Below, piece after piece: positions 22,925 to 32,180 of a DNA stretch of 64,000 nucleotides (its first letter is position 1; every line of letters begins with the position of its first letter). Source of the DNA: Falciphora oryzae (taxonomy: Eukaryota > Ascomycota > Sordariomycetes > Magnaporthales > Magnaporthaceae); contig JNVV01000003.1 of NCBI GenBank assembly GCA_000733355.1, positions 1,320,505 through 1,384,504 of the forward strand, given 5' to 3'. The notes under the pieces were generated by a model. The model was not told where the DNA came from and did no database searches. It was given only the letters and a program-made list of their open reading frames with translations. Made by a program: the position numbers and the translations under genes.

Positions 22925-23429
22925 TCATTTGTTTGAGCCGCCAGAACCCCCAAATAAGCCACCGACAGTGCTCCCAACAGACTCGACCCCCGTCTTCGCC
23001 GCGCCTGCGACGGACTGTCCGCCCCGCGTCACGGTCGAGGGGCCCACGTACTGGCCCTGCTCATCTTTGCCCTGGCGCTCGAACCGGTTAAGGCCCTCCT
23101 TGGAGACCAGGTCGCCGACCGGGCGGGCGAGCCCTTCCTGGCCCAGCTGGTCCCCGACGGCGTTGTTGACGCCGTCCTGCAGAGTGTCGACCTGCTTGAC
23201 TCCAGTGACCTTAGTCTTGCTCAGGTTATCTGGGGGCAGCGTGGGCAGGTCCGGGTGTTAGCAAGGTGTAATTTTCTGGGATCAAAATGCGTAGATCATC
23301 GTCGGGTTGCATGCCTTTGGCTGTGTAAGAAGCCTTGTTGTCCTTGGTGAAGTACCGCAAGAAGATATCCTCCAGCCACGGAACCCACTTTTCGTACTGC
23401 TCGTTGTACGTCTTTTTTACGCCCTCCAT
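22925..23429 (-). CDS. Small conserved fungal hydrophilic protein, 139 aa, GC-AG intron
   Basis: The function is unknown. Two exons, 23429-23315 and 23229-22925, join in phase (G|AT) to give ...AKDNLSKTKVTGVK. The intron begins GCATGC and ends CCCCAG, with a CTAACAC branch site, so it is a GC-AG intron; no GT donor in the neighbourhood preserves the frame. The N-terminus (MEGVKKTYNEQYEKWVPWLE) is helical and charged. The middle (VKQVDTLQDGVNNAVGDQLG) and the stretch around SKEGLNRFERQGKDEQGQYV are hydrophilic and look like a stress- or LEA-type sequence. The tail is Gly/Ser-rich (GGLFGGSGGSNK). I recall similar short proteins across filamentous ascomycetes. No signal peptide or membrane segment is present. 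Confidence 0.75.
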
Positions 23430-24642
23430 TTTGTTTGACGGGAATCTCGGATTATGTGGTATGCTTGTCGCGAGCGATGGCGAGATCGGACGCGATAAAA
23501 ATGTGATGTGATCGTGTATACGGCGCGTCGGCGGGGACTTTCTCAGGAATCGGCTTTTCTGGTTTGGGAAACTTGGAGCAAACTGTAGCGAGTGTAGTAC
23601 CGCTCCAGGATAATTATACGACACTGGGACAACGGGCGATGCGTGCCCCAAAAACCTGATGTTATGAAATAAAATACCGTCAAAGCCCAGCATTAACATG
23701 TGGCTGCGTGCCCAGACCCCAATACGTCATTTGTGTGGTGATAGGCTAAAGCTCCAACGAGTGTGGCTCATGACAGCACCAAAAACCTGGAAGTTGAGGT
23801 GCAGCCAGCACAGGACGCGCTCGCGTCATCATAGCTTGCACCCCCTGGAATTTTTAGACGAAACGCGCCCGATGATTGATGGAAGGCCTCGAGGATCGCG
23901 CCGGTTTGTTTCATTCAACTCGAGCTTCCCGGGGTCTATGGGCGAACAAAGCTGATGCTCATGTGGTGATTACGTCGACGCAGCGTTGCATTCCCCCTCT
24001 GCACCAGCAACGACGAGATATCATGGCCTCGGAGACCAACAAGGCCCATCCTTTCCGAGGCCTTCGCATTCGGGATTATGATACTGCCACGGTAAAGGGC
24101 CGATTGATCATCCCCTACCTCCAATCATGCTGCACCAATACAGCCGATGCTTGTGCTACCTACGTTACACCATTTGGTGCCCGACCGGCACTGGATCTGG
24201 TTGCTCCACGCCTCCATTGAGGGACAGATCAAATTCGGCTTGTCACTTGTGCTTGTTGTCGCGCCGCAGCCGTCATTGCAAGAGCCGGCCGTCTAGCCGG
24301 TGACGGCGAGGCCGCAAGTCGCGCATGGCCTGGAGCAGCTTCTACTGGCCGTATTCGTGCGAGGCTGGCCTGGATCCGGTCACAATCCGCTCAGGCTCGG
24401 GGAGCAGAATCTGGCGGATGGTACCTTTGGGGACGGCGTCAATACCCTCCTCCACCTCGTCGACGATGGCCTGGCAAGAATCCTCACTGCCCTAAGTCAT
24501 AATTATTACCAGGGCCACCAATAGGGCTGGCGCGACACCCACGCCAGCTCAAGGAAGGTTATGGTGCGTGCGTGCAAGGAGCTCTACTTTGTCAAGCCTA
24601 GTGACGGGTACTGTGCCATCATCAATGACCACGATACCGCTC
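23430..24642. other. Intergenic with a possible plus-strand gene remnant (24024-24520)
   Basis: From 24024 a plus-strand frame opens with MASETNKAHPFRGLRIRDYD, which looks like a genuine protein start. It is then lost, and plausible pieces continue in other frames: DRHWIWLLHASIEGQIKFG near 24190-24240 and AGDGEAASRAWPGAASTG near 24295-24350. This is consistent with an old, frameshifted gene, perhaps of acetyltransferase type, but the family cannot be established. Confidence 0.3.
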
Positions 24643-26023
24643 TCAGGTAAGATGAGTATGGCGCGAGTCCGTATGGGCCACAACGTCAGACAACCGCCGC
24701 GGGTTTCCCTCGTAGTCACAAAACAGGTCACTCTCCCCATGTTGCTTGATGTAGTAGTAGAGCGAGTCGCCGATGAGATACCGCAGCCATCTGCCCTTGC
24801 CCTCGCCCCATTCCTCTCCCGGCTGCTCTTCCTCCAGCCCGAGGCCGTCGAGGTCGCGAAACACGTTGGAGGGTGGCTCTACCACAACGTGACCCTCTAG
24901 CCGCGGCGCGTGCAATGCCAGCCCGCGGGCGAGTGGCCGCAGTAGCGCACGGTCGATCTCGAGCAGGCGAGCGGCCGGACGCACGTGCCAGTCGTTGTAG
25001 AGGTCGTCCGGGAAGGAGAGGACGAGGGAGCGCAGGCTCGGGAACGGGGCCATCAAGCTGGCCCAATCCGGGAGCTGTCGCCGCCTGTCATTGCCGATTC
25101 CCCGCGAACGGGGTGACGCAGGCAAGTCCCCAAAAAGAAGGATATTCCACCGCAGCTCGAGTGACCGTATCATTGCCAGGCGCTGCGGGAGGAGCAGGTG
25201 GCCGTTGGCGGTGATGTCGCGATTGGCAGTGCTGGACAGCGCATCCAGCACGTCCCTGCTCTCGAGGGAGAAAGTGTTAGAGGCGTAGAGCACTTGGATG
25301 CCCTCGACGTAAGCCTACTGACACGACCGCAGCGTCGCATGTGCGTCCGCCCCGGATATGCGCGCCGTCGGTGGCGGGCCCTGGCGGCCAAAGCTGGCAT
25401 ATGACGGCCTCGCCGCGGAGGCAGGCGTCGCGGTGCGGCCAGACGCACGGGGAGACGCCGCGGGCTGTGAACCTGCGGCGCTCCGTGGCCGACCCGCGGG
25501 GGAGTAGGCGGTGGCACACGCAGCCGTACCAGCGCCACTCCCATTCCGACGGCGCCTTTGCCCTGGAGCTCGCAGACGTCTCGCCCGGAACTTCCTTAGC
25601 CTCGACGGCGCGCGACCAGCCGAGAGGCGCTGCGCCGCGGCCGTGCTCGTGCGCGGCTGAGCTGTTGCTTGCCCGTTGCCCACGCGGGGCGGGCCGCAGG
25701 TCCAGGTGCAGCGTGCGCTCGCCGAGGGCGGCCGCGAGCACGCGCCGGCGCAGCTCTGGGGGCAGGCGGCCGAGCGCCGTGACGAGGCTGTTGACAGTTG
25801 TAGCAGTGGTGCTCGCAGGAGGCGTGATAGGCCGCGGCCGCTGAGCAGGGAGCAGAGGGAGAGGGAGCGACTGCTCCTCGAGGCCTGTTTCTTGGTCGCG
25901 TCGCCGCTGCTTTCTGCCTCGGATCGCGTCCACCAAGCGGCGCATCCTCAGCCCATTTGACCAACCTTGATCATATGCGACTACGGGGACACAGTCCGGT
26001 GGAATGGATAAGAGCGCAGCCAT
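24643..26023 (-). pseudogene. Disrupted DUF7730-type gene
   Basis: Two minus-strand frames continue one another but do not join cleanly. The upstream frame (26023 to about 25318) contains LPPELRRRVLAAALGERTLH and EWRWYGCVCHRLLP, which resemble the start of fungal DUF7730 proteins. The downstream frame (about 25318 to 24643) contains AYVEGIQVLYASNTFSLES and MIRSLELRWNILLFGDLP, the usual next blocks. The very conserved LLTCRQ that normally precedes AY-x-EG-x-x-VLY is missing, and the frame shifts exactly there, near 25310-25325. An in-frame TAG lies just before AYVEG. An unusual intron ending at that TAG is an alternative, but it would not restore the missing motif. Function of the domain is unknown. 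Confidence 0.55.
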
Positions 26024-28747
26024 CGGTTATTGGAAGCTCATTGTAAGCGTTTACCCGTGGAGTAGCCTCACCGTAAGCCCAGCCCAGCCTAGGCCAAATT
26101 GAAGGGGGAATTTGAAGGGATGGAAGCCACCAGCCCAACCAATCACACCCTCAAAAAAACAGAAGTGACCCCCCCAGCCAACAAAGCCTGCCTGTTTCTT
26201 GACATTTACATTCAAACCATAAGACTATTCCGTGAATGCAGTTCACACTAACTCCAGGCTCTTATTACTCTGTTTGCACTTTTTATCTGGCGCCTCCAGA
26301 CCTACACAGTAACTGCATAACCATGGGGCAGAATGAAGTTGATTCACTTTGCCCATGAGGGGTATGATTTCAAGCATGCATGGAGATCGAGATGCCCCTC
26401 AGACTGTGTCCTCGGGTCCTGACCAGCACTGACCAGCCACCGGTCGTGGCCAACTGGGGCCGGTCAGTAACCTAGCCGGGACTAGCCCAAACAAAAAGGA
26501 GCCGGCCTTGAGCGCCACAGGGGACTATCGAATTGGGCTACAGAAACTAACCATATTTGACGCGTTGTTGACGGTATCATCCATGAGCCGAAGTAGGAGC
26601 CGAAAGATGTCAGGGGCTCACGGACAAATGTGGATAAATGAATACATGGATAGCTTTAGCCTATTCGCTCTCCAATGTAGTCCTCTTTTCCGTCTCCCAA
26701 ACGTAGATTCAACACGTTCCGCTCGGACACATCTCCAAGTGCCGGCCAAGCAAGACCTTCAGACTGGGTCCAACACGAATGAAGCTGAGTGAAAGGACTC
26801 GCCCAGCTTCCCGAACTTTCAGCTCATGCGGCTCTGTCCAGTCGCGCGGAGTTAACCGGGACCCCGAGCCCAAAGTCACAACAAGGCAGGCTCCGATGGC
26901 GGAATCCGATGGTCCAGACTGGCGGGTTCGCTGCGTGGTGACGCCAGAGGCAGGGACTCTGCAGTTCTTGGGAGGCCATGAAATGTCAGTGTGTATCACA
27001 ACTGGTGTAGCCGAAGTCTGACCTCCTTGCTGGAATAGGTGTCATCAAACATGGCGCGCGGCTTTCAGCTTTTCAAGCAAGAGTTGTGTGGGTGGTGGGC
27101 TTGAGGCGTCAGTAATCGCGATGCATGGTCGAACATGAGGATCAAAGGAAGAGGGGTCGGCAAACAAAGGCGCCACCTGACTCGTTGGAGCTAGCGGTGG
27201 CTTGACAAAGGTGTGGACATGGATGGCTTGCTGGAGGCTGGAGGGTTGACCAGCGCTGCCCAACAAGGAAATTCCGCTGGCTGATCTTTCCCCAGGGCGC
27301 CGCCGCTAGAGCCGATGGACAAAGAGGAGCCCGTGCGACTATTGACGTGCCACAGAAACGGCGCGGCGCTTTGTCATTGTGCGGCTTTGTTGGGGAAAAG
27401 TAATTCCCGAGGGCGGGGAGCGATTCCTCTGTTGAGGAAAGATGCAATACTGTCCCCTATCTCTGGGGTTGGGAAGAATTATGCGCCTTGTGGATAATAT
27501 TCTCGCGGAGTACACTCTACGATTGCTACTTCTTCAAAAATAGGCTCGACGGTTGCAGGTGTGTCGAAGAGAGTGTTGTTTTTTTCTGATGCAGAACGTG
27601 ATGCCAACGTCCAGGGGGCCTAGTTAGGGTTGTGGGGCGCCGGATCTGCGCAGATGGAAGCAGCGGCAACAGCACAGAGGCACAGAGGCTGGGCCACCCC
27701 GGTTCGAGTGCCCGGGCAAGCTGAGCTGCCAACAAACGAGTGGTCGGGGCCTGGGCCCAAGTGCGGTCAAGCAGCGGCAAAGCACGGTTGGGCCACGACC
27801 GCGGCATTCCCAACGCTGATATCCCAAGACCTATTGTCATGTTCAAGGTGAGGAAAGGTCTCGCTTAATTAAGCGACGCGGAGGAAGCTGAGCACCGGGC
27901 GGGCACGCACACGGGTCAGTCAGGAATGCAGTACGGACGCAGGGAGGGTTCATGTTGTGTGCAACGCGAGACGAGACGGGACGTGGGAACCAACCTACAT
28001 TCAATGAGTGCGAAGGCGGCGCACCTGGGCACGCTGGGCTTGGCAGACCTGGGATCTGCAGCTTGTTCGCGTTGGCTCACGGGCCTGAGAGCTGCAAGGG
28101 GACTAACGGCGATGTTGGCTCAGGGTGTGCTGCAGGCCTAGCCGGCACGTTGGGCATCGGGGCTGCTCGGGGCGTCTGGGACGGCGAGGCAAAGTATATC
28201 GGCCACCGTAAATCATAATTCCACGTATGTTTCTCCTTTCGGTGAAGCTCATGCTAGTCTAAGTGGCCCTAGTGAAACCATGCATACAAGACCAGGACCA
28301 CCGAGACGCACCCAACAGCAACATTGCCCATGCCTCGACACCCAATCAGCGAGCTTGGGACCGGGGTGAGATGGCCCTTCAAGCGACTGTGCATGCTCGC
28401 CCTGCCGAACCCCGTCCTGCTGGTACTACCTGGCAGCGCGTTCGAAGAGCCTGAACCAAAGCACACGCAGCGAGACCAGCCGGCATCATTACCGAGCATC
28501 GCCGCAGTGTTGGTCGTGTCTGCCGAGCTACTGGCTCGCATTCCGCACATCTCATTCCAGTTCGGTGCAACAGACGAGCTGTGCATCGAGAGCCCGCTCT
28601 TTCCGCGGCCTCCCATTCGCAGCAGCAGTCGCACTGCTCCATCCCACCATGATCACCTTGGGCGACTGCTGCCCACAAGATCAATAATACCGGGCAGCAA
28701 CGATTCATTTGAGTCTCTTCCACCCCCGCCGCCCCACCGAGCCTGCC
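26024..28747. other. Long intergenic interval, no gene recognised
   Basis: About 2.7 kb. Open frames are short and lack motifs. A near-perfect inverted repeat is present at 26428-26468 (listed separately). No RNA gene or transposon ends were recognised. Confidence 0.5.
26428..26468. repeat. Imperfect inverted repeat
   Basis: The arm ACTGACCAGCC at 26428-26438 pairs with GGCCGGTCAGT at 26458-26468, 10 of 11 positions, around a 19-base loop. The left arm overlaps a direct repeat of CTGACCAG. The role is unknown. Confidence 0.4.
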
Positions 28748-30916
28748 ATGGAAGTCGAGTCCACGCGGGACCTCGCAGGGCGAGAAAGCGCCGCTGACGG
28801 CCGACACGATTTGGATCATGACCATAAGGATGCGGCCGCCGCCACCCTTCTCCGGTCCTCGTCGCGCCACAACGACACCGCCCTTCGTCGCCACATAAAG
28901 GCGCGTCTGTCCTGGCACCGACAGTCTCTACCGCCCTCGTTCTTCCAGTCCACCGACTTCTCACTGGACGCAAGCACCCATCTGATAGAAAAGCCAGCAG
29001 CAGCAGCAGCACCACCACCACCAGAAACAACAGCGCCGTCGTCGTCGCGTCGGCGGAGCACCCTGTTTGGACACGGCAAACGTCCGTCCCAAGAACCCGA
29101 GGCCACGGAATCGCCTGCGTCCTCGCAGCTGCAGCCGTTGATTACGAGCCACACAGGTCGCCAACCCCACAACTCGTGCCGGCCTGCCACCGTAACACTG
29201 GCGGATCTGGCGACCCAGTCTGGGGGCCCCCGACGGGCAGGGGGCCAGGCGCACCCCGCACATCCTGCCGGCAATACGACGGCTCGTGCTGTCAATAATA
29301 CAACGGCCGACGGTCACACCACCGCTTCGTCTTCGTCTCCTGCGGCCCAGCAGCCCGGTATATTTGGTCGTTTGCTGCGACGCGCCAGCACGCTGCATCG
29401 AAGACCGCCGAGGCCAGCCCAGGAGCCCTCAAGCTACGTCACCGTCGCAGACGCCCGAGAGAGGCCTGTCCAAGAAGTGCCAGACAACAGCCACGGCGAG
29501 CCGGCGCCCGTTCGCTTTTCCGCTCAGGAGCAGCGGAGCAACGCGCCCGCCCAATCCCCGTCACCGCCAAACCGACTCAAGAATGCGTCTGCGGCGGAGG
29601 CTTTGCAGTCTGCAGCTGCCGCAATGACACCAGCACCCTTGAAAAGGAAGCCAAGCCTGATGGATCGGCTGCGGCTGCGATCCCCGAGCACACCCACACC
29701 GCGGGAGCAGCAGCAACCGCCGCCGGGGCCGGTTAAAAAGGCTGCATACGTCCCCAAGCATGCTGCATCGGATTTTTCACGCCTGGACCCCCGGGTTCGT
29801 GAGGGCTACCAATTTTACTATGGCAGCAGCAGCAACAGACACAGCGGGGTCCTCGACAATTCCGCTGCGCGTGATCAACTGGTTTCTGATCTCCGGAGGC
29901 TTGCCTCGATATCCTCCGACGTCACTGAAGAGCTCAATGGCAGCCATTCGCACGCCGTTGTATCACTATTGCCAACCGCAGACGCAGTGGATAATGCAGC
30001 ACCAGCAGCGGCACAGCCAAGCCAGCACCACAAGCAGACGTCGCACCAGCGGAAGTCGTACGCCCTGAGGGTCGATCCGCATGAAAAGCAAAATCCATCC
30101 CTTCGAGACTCCGAGGGCCCCTTTTCCGCTAGTCCTGTGCTGGAATCCAAACCGGACGAGACTTTGTCTTCGGCGGTCCGCGCTGGCAGCATCGATACCA
30201 ACGGAGGAGGATGCAATTACACCCTCGACTCCCCAGCGATGCCGACGACGAAATCAGATGGCGAGAACAAAGACGTAACGCCCCGCCAAGCCCAGACCGC
30301 AGGGGACCAAAACGGCGAGCAGCAGGCTGAGCAGCTCACAGACTACGAGGTATTCGTCCGCCGCGCTGCCGAGAAGGAAGAGCAGGAGCTCCGCCGGCGG
30401 AAGCTGGCTGCACAGGGAATGGTTGGTAGCGTTCCCGCCCCGCAGCTGCCGCCGCCGAACCCCTTTTACTGGCACCCGGCTTCCCCACCACCAAGGCTCG
30501 GCGGCATCGAAGAGGACCAAGGCACCAACTCCAACTCCAGTGCGGGTGGCACAACGGCCGTGAACCCGCGCAGCAGTCGCAGCAGGTCCAAGCGCGACAG
30601 CGGTCAGTCATACTCGGTGGGCGCCGGCGCGCCAGCGTTCCAGCAGCAGCCCTGGCAGCAGCCCTGGCAGCGCCACGCCAAGCGTTCAAGCTGGACATCC
30701 AGCGCGGGCAGGGGCGCGAGCATCGAAGAGGAGGAAGGGCTGGTTGGGGGTCAGGGCGTCACCACGGCGCCGGCCGCCCAGCCACGGGCCCTGCGTCGCA
30801 AGTCGAGCATCACGCAGCGCATCGCCGAGTATGTGCGGCCGACCCGCGAGTTGGGCGTGTGGGACGAGGTGGCACTGCGGCCGCCGAGCAGGCTGCAAGG
30901 AAGGCAGCAGTCTTGA
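28748..30916 (+). CDS. Long disordered protein, 722 aa, function unknown
   Basis: This is a single long open frame. The ATG at 28748 (MEVESTRDLAGRESAADGRH) is the first in-frame methionine. I do not recognise the family. The product is mostly low complexity: runs of Ala, Pro, Ser, Gln and Arg, with short hydrophobic islands. Segments that look conserved rather than biased are HIKARLSWHRQSLPPSFFQS near 60, YQFYYGSSSNRHSG near 360, a charged helix YEVFVRRAAEKEEQELRRRK near 540-560, and the C-terminal SSITQRIAEYVRPTRELGVW. No signal peptide or transmembrane segment is seen. It could be a cytoskeletal or signalling scaffold with phosphorylation-prone Ser/Arg sites; that is inference only. Confidence 0.6.
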   Translation: MEVESTRDLAGRESAADGRHDLDHDHKDAAAATLLRSSSRHNDTALRRHIKARLSWHRQSLPPSFFQSTDFSLDASTHLIEKPAAAAAPPPPETTAPSSSRRRSTLFGHGKRPSQEPEATESPASSQLQPLITSHTGRQPHNSCRPATVTLADLATQSGGPRRAGGQAHPAHPAGNTTARAVNNTTADGHTTASSSSPAAQQPGIFGRLLRRASTLHRRPPRPAQEPSSYVTVADARERPVQEVPDNSHGEPAPVRFSAQEQRSNAPAQSPSPPNRLKNASAAEALQSAAAAMTPAPLKRKPSLMDRLRLRSPSTPTPREQQQPPPGPVKKAAYVPKHAASDFSRLDPRVREGYQFYYGSSSNRHSGVLDNSAARDQLVSDLRRLASISSDVTEELNGSHSHAVVSLLPTADAVDNAAPAAAQPSQHHKQTSHQRKSYALRVDPHEKQNPSLRDSEGPFSASPVLESKPDETLSSAVRAGSIDTNGGGCNYTLDSPAMPTTKSDGENKDVTPRQAQTAGDQNGEQQAEQLTDYEVFVRRAAEKEEQELRRRKLAAQGMVGSVPAPQLPPPNPFYWHPASPPPRLGGIEEDQGTNSNSSAGGTTAVNPRSSRSRSKRDSGQSYSVGAGAPAFQQQPWQQPWQRHAKRSSWTSSAGRGASIEEEEGLVGGQGVTTAPAAQPRALRRKSSITQRIAEYVRPTRELGVWDEVALRPPSRLQGRQQS

Positions 30917-31411
30917 CCACCCCGGTGGGGCCGTTTGCAGGGCATTTTCAGGTGAACATCGCCCTTTGGATTCACACCACGATGGTCTTTTCCCCTGGTG
31001 AAGCGGGAGTTGAAAATTTGACGATAAAGTGAGTAATGTGATGCGGACCATGACGACTCATTGGCAGTTTTGGAATATCCGCCAGGGTAGTGTGGAGCTG
31101 GACACAGAAAAATCATCTCCTTTGTCTAAGACGATAGAATGAAAATGAATAATTCCTGGCTCTGAGACATACACACTTCTACACAAGACAGATCTAATCA
31201 TGTCCAACGCATTACTGAAACAAATCCACCTTGAACCAAAGTGAAAGCAACATTCCAAAACTCCATCTCTTGCTGAACATGCCAGTTATCATTACCGCGC
31301 CCTGAGAATTTATCAGACCACATGTTCGATGTGATCTCCCTTCACTACGAGTTATCTTCCCCGTCACTCCTCGATCCATACCAGGCAGACCCTAGCTATC
31401 CTCGAAGTGAA
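30917..31411. other. Convergent 3' spacer
   Basis: About 500 bases between the stop codons of the disordered-protein gene and the LysM gene. It probably holds both 3' untranslated regions. Nothing else is seen. Confidence 0.5.
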
Positions 31412-32180
31412 CTAGCAAGTGGCGATGTAGTCGCATCGTTCGTCACTAATAAAGATAAGAATAAAGTTAGCATGTTTTGTCAAGGCTGTGAATAATAAGG
31501 AGAAAGGGACCATCTGGGGGAACGCGAGAGATGAAACGCACCAAGCCGGATGCCCCCTGTGGACGCTGCACGCCCCCCTGTGCCCGCGGCTCTTCTCCTC
31601 GCACTGGCACAGGCTGCCCCTGTCGTGGGGGCACCGCCCGCAAAAGGTAAAGGGGTAGGTCTTTCGGTCGTCGGGTGGCGTCGTCGTGACCCCGGGTGGC
31701 GTCGTCGTGACCCCGGGCGGCGGCGTGGGCGGAGGGGGCGCCTGGGGCGGCGGCGGGGTCGGCTCGGGGGGGCTCGGAGGGCTCGGGGGCGGAGTGGGCG
31801 GGGCGCTGGCCAGGTCCGGGATGTTGTACGAGGCGACGCACAGCTTGGCGCCGACGTCGAGCTGGTCGCAGGTCTTGAGCATAAAGTAGTTGTTCCAGAG
31901 CCTCAGGTCCCAGTCTGTGATTCTGTAGGTCTCGGTGATGGCCCAGCAGGTGTCGCCGGGCTTGATTTCGTGCACCTGTGATAAGCAGAGTGAGGGGCTC
32001 GTTAGCTTTTGCTGTGCATAATGACGTGTTGGGTTCTCGCGGCTCTGTACTTGCCTGCATGCACCAAGGCCAGGAGGGGAACAGGCCCGGGTTCGCTGGC
32101 TTCCCCCACTCGAGCGGGGCGGGGTTGGCCGCTATGAGCGAGATGAAGCCTGTGATGGTCGTGATGGCTGAGTAGCGCAT
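31412..32180 (-). CDS. Secreted LysM-domain protein, 197 aa, GC-AG intron
   Basis: LysM modules bind chitin or related N-acetylglucosamine glycans; fungal secreted forms act in wall biology or shield chitin from host recognition. Three exons join in phase: 32180-32055, 31975-31542 and 31445-31412. The first intron starts GCAAGT after CAG, the ideal GC-AG donor. The alternative GTACAG two bases away would break the frame. The last intron (GTGCGT, TGCTAAC branch, TTATTAG) gives the end CDERCDYIATC. Order: signal peptide at about 1-20, one LysM at 43-90 (KPGDTCWAITETYRITDWDL, LWNNYF), then a Pro/Thr/Ser linker with a duplicated GVTTTPP. The Cys-rich tail contains CGRCPHDRGSLCQC. Family assignment of the LysM is firm; the chitin-binding role is inferred. 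Confidence 0.8.
31673..31714. repeat. Perfect 21-bp tandem duplication in LysM gene linker
   Basis: Two identical 21-base units, 31673-31693 and 31694-31714, encode GVTTTPP twice on the minus strand. Length variation here would change the linker by seven residues per unit without a frameshift. Confidence 0.8.
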
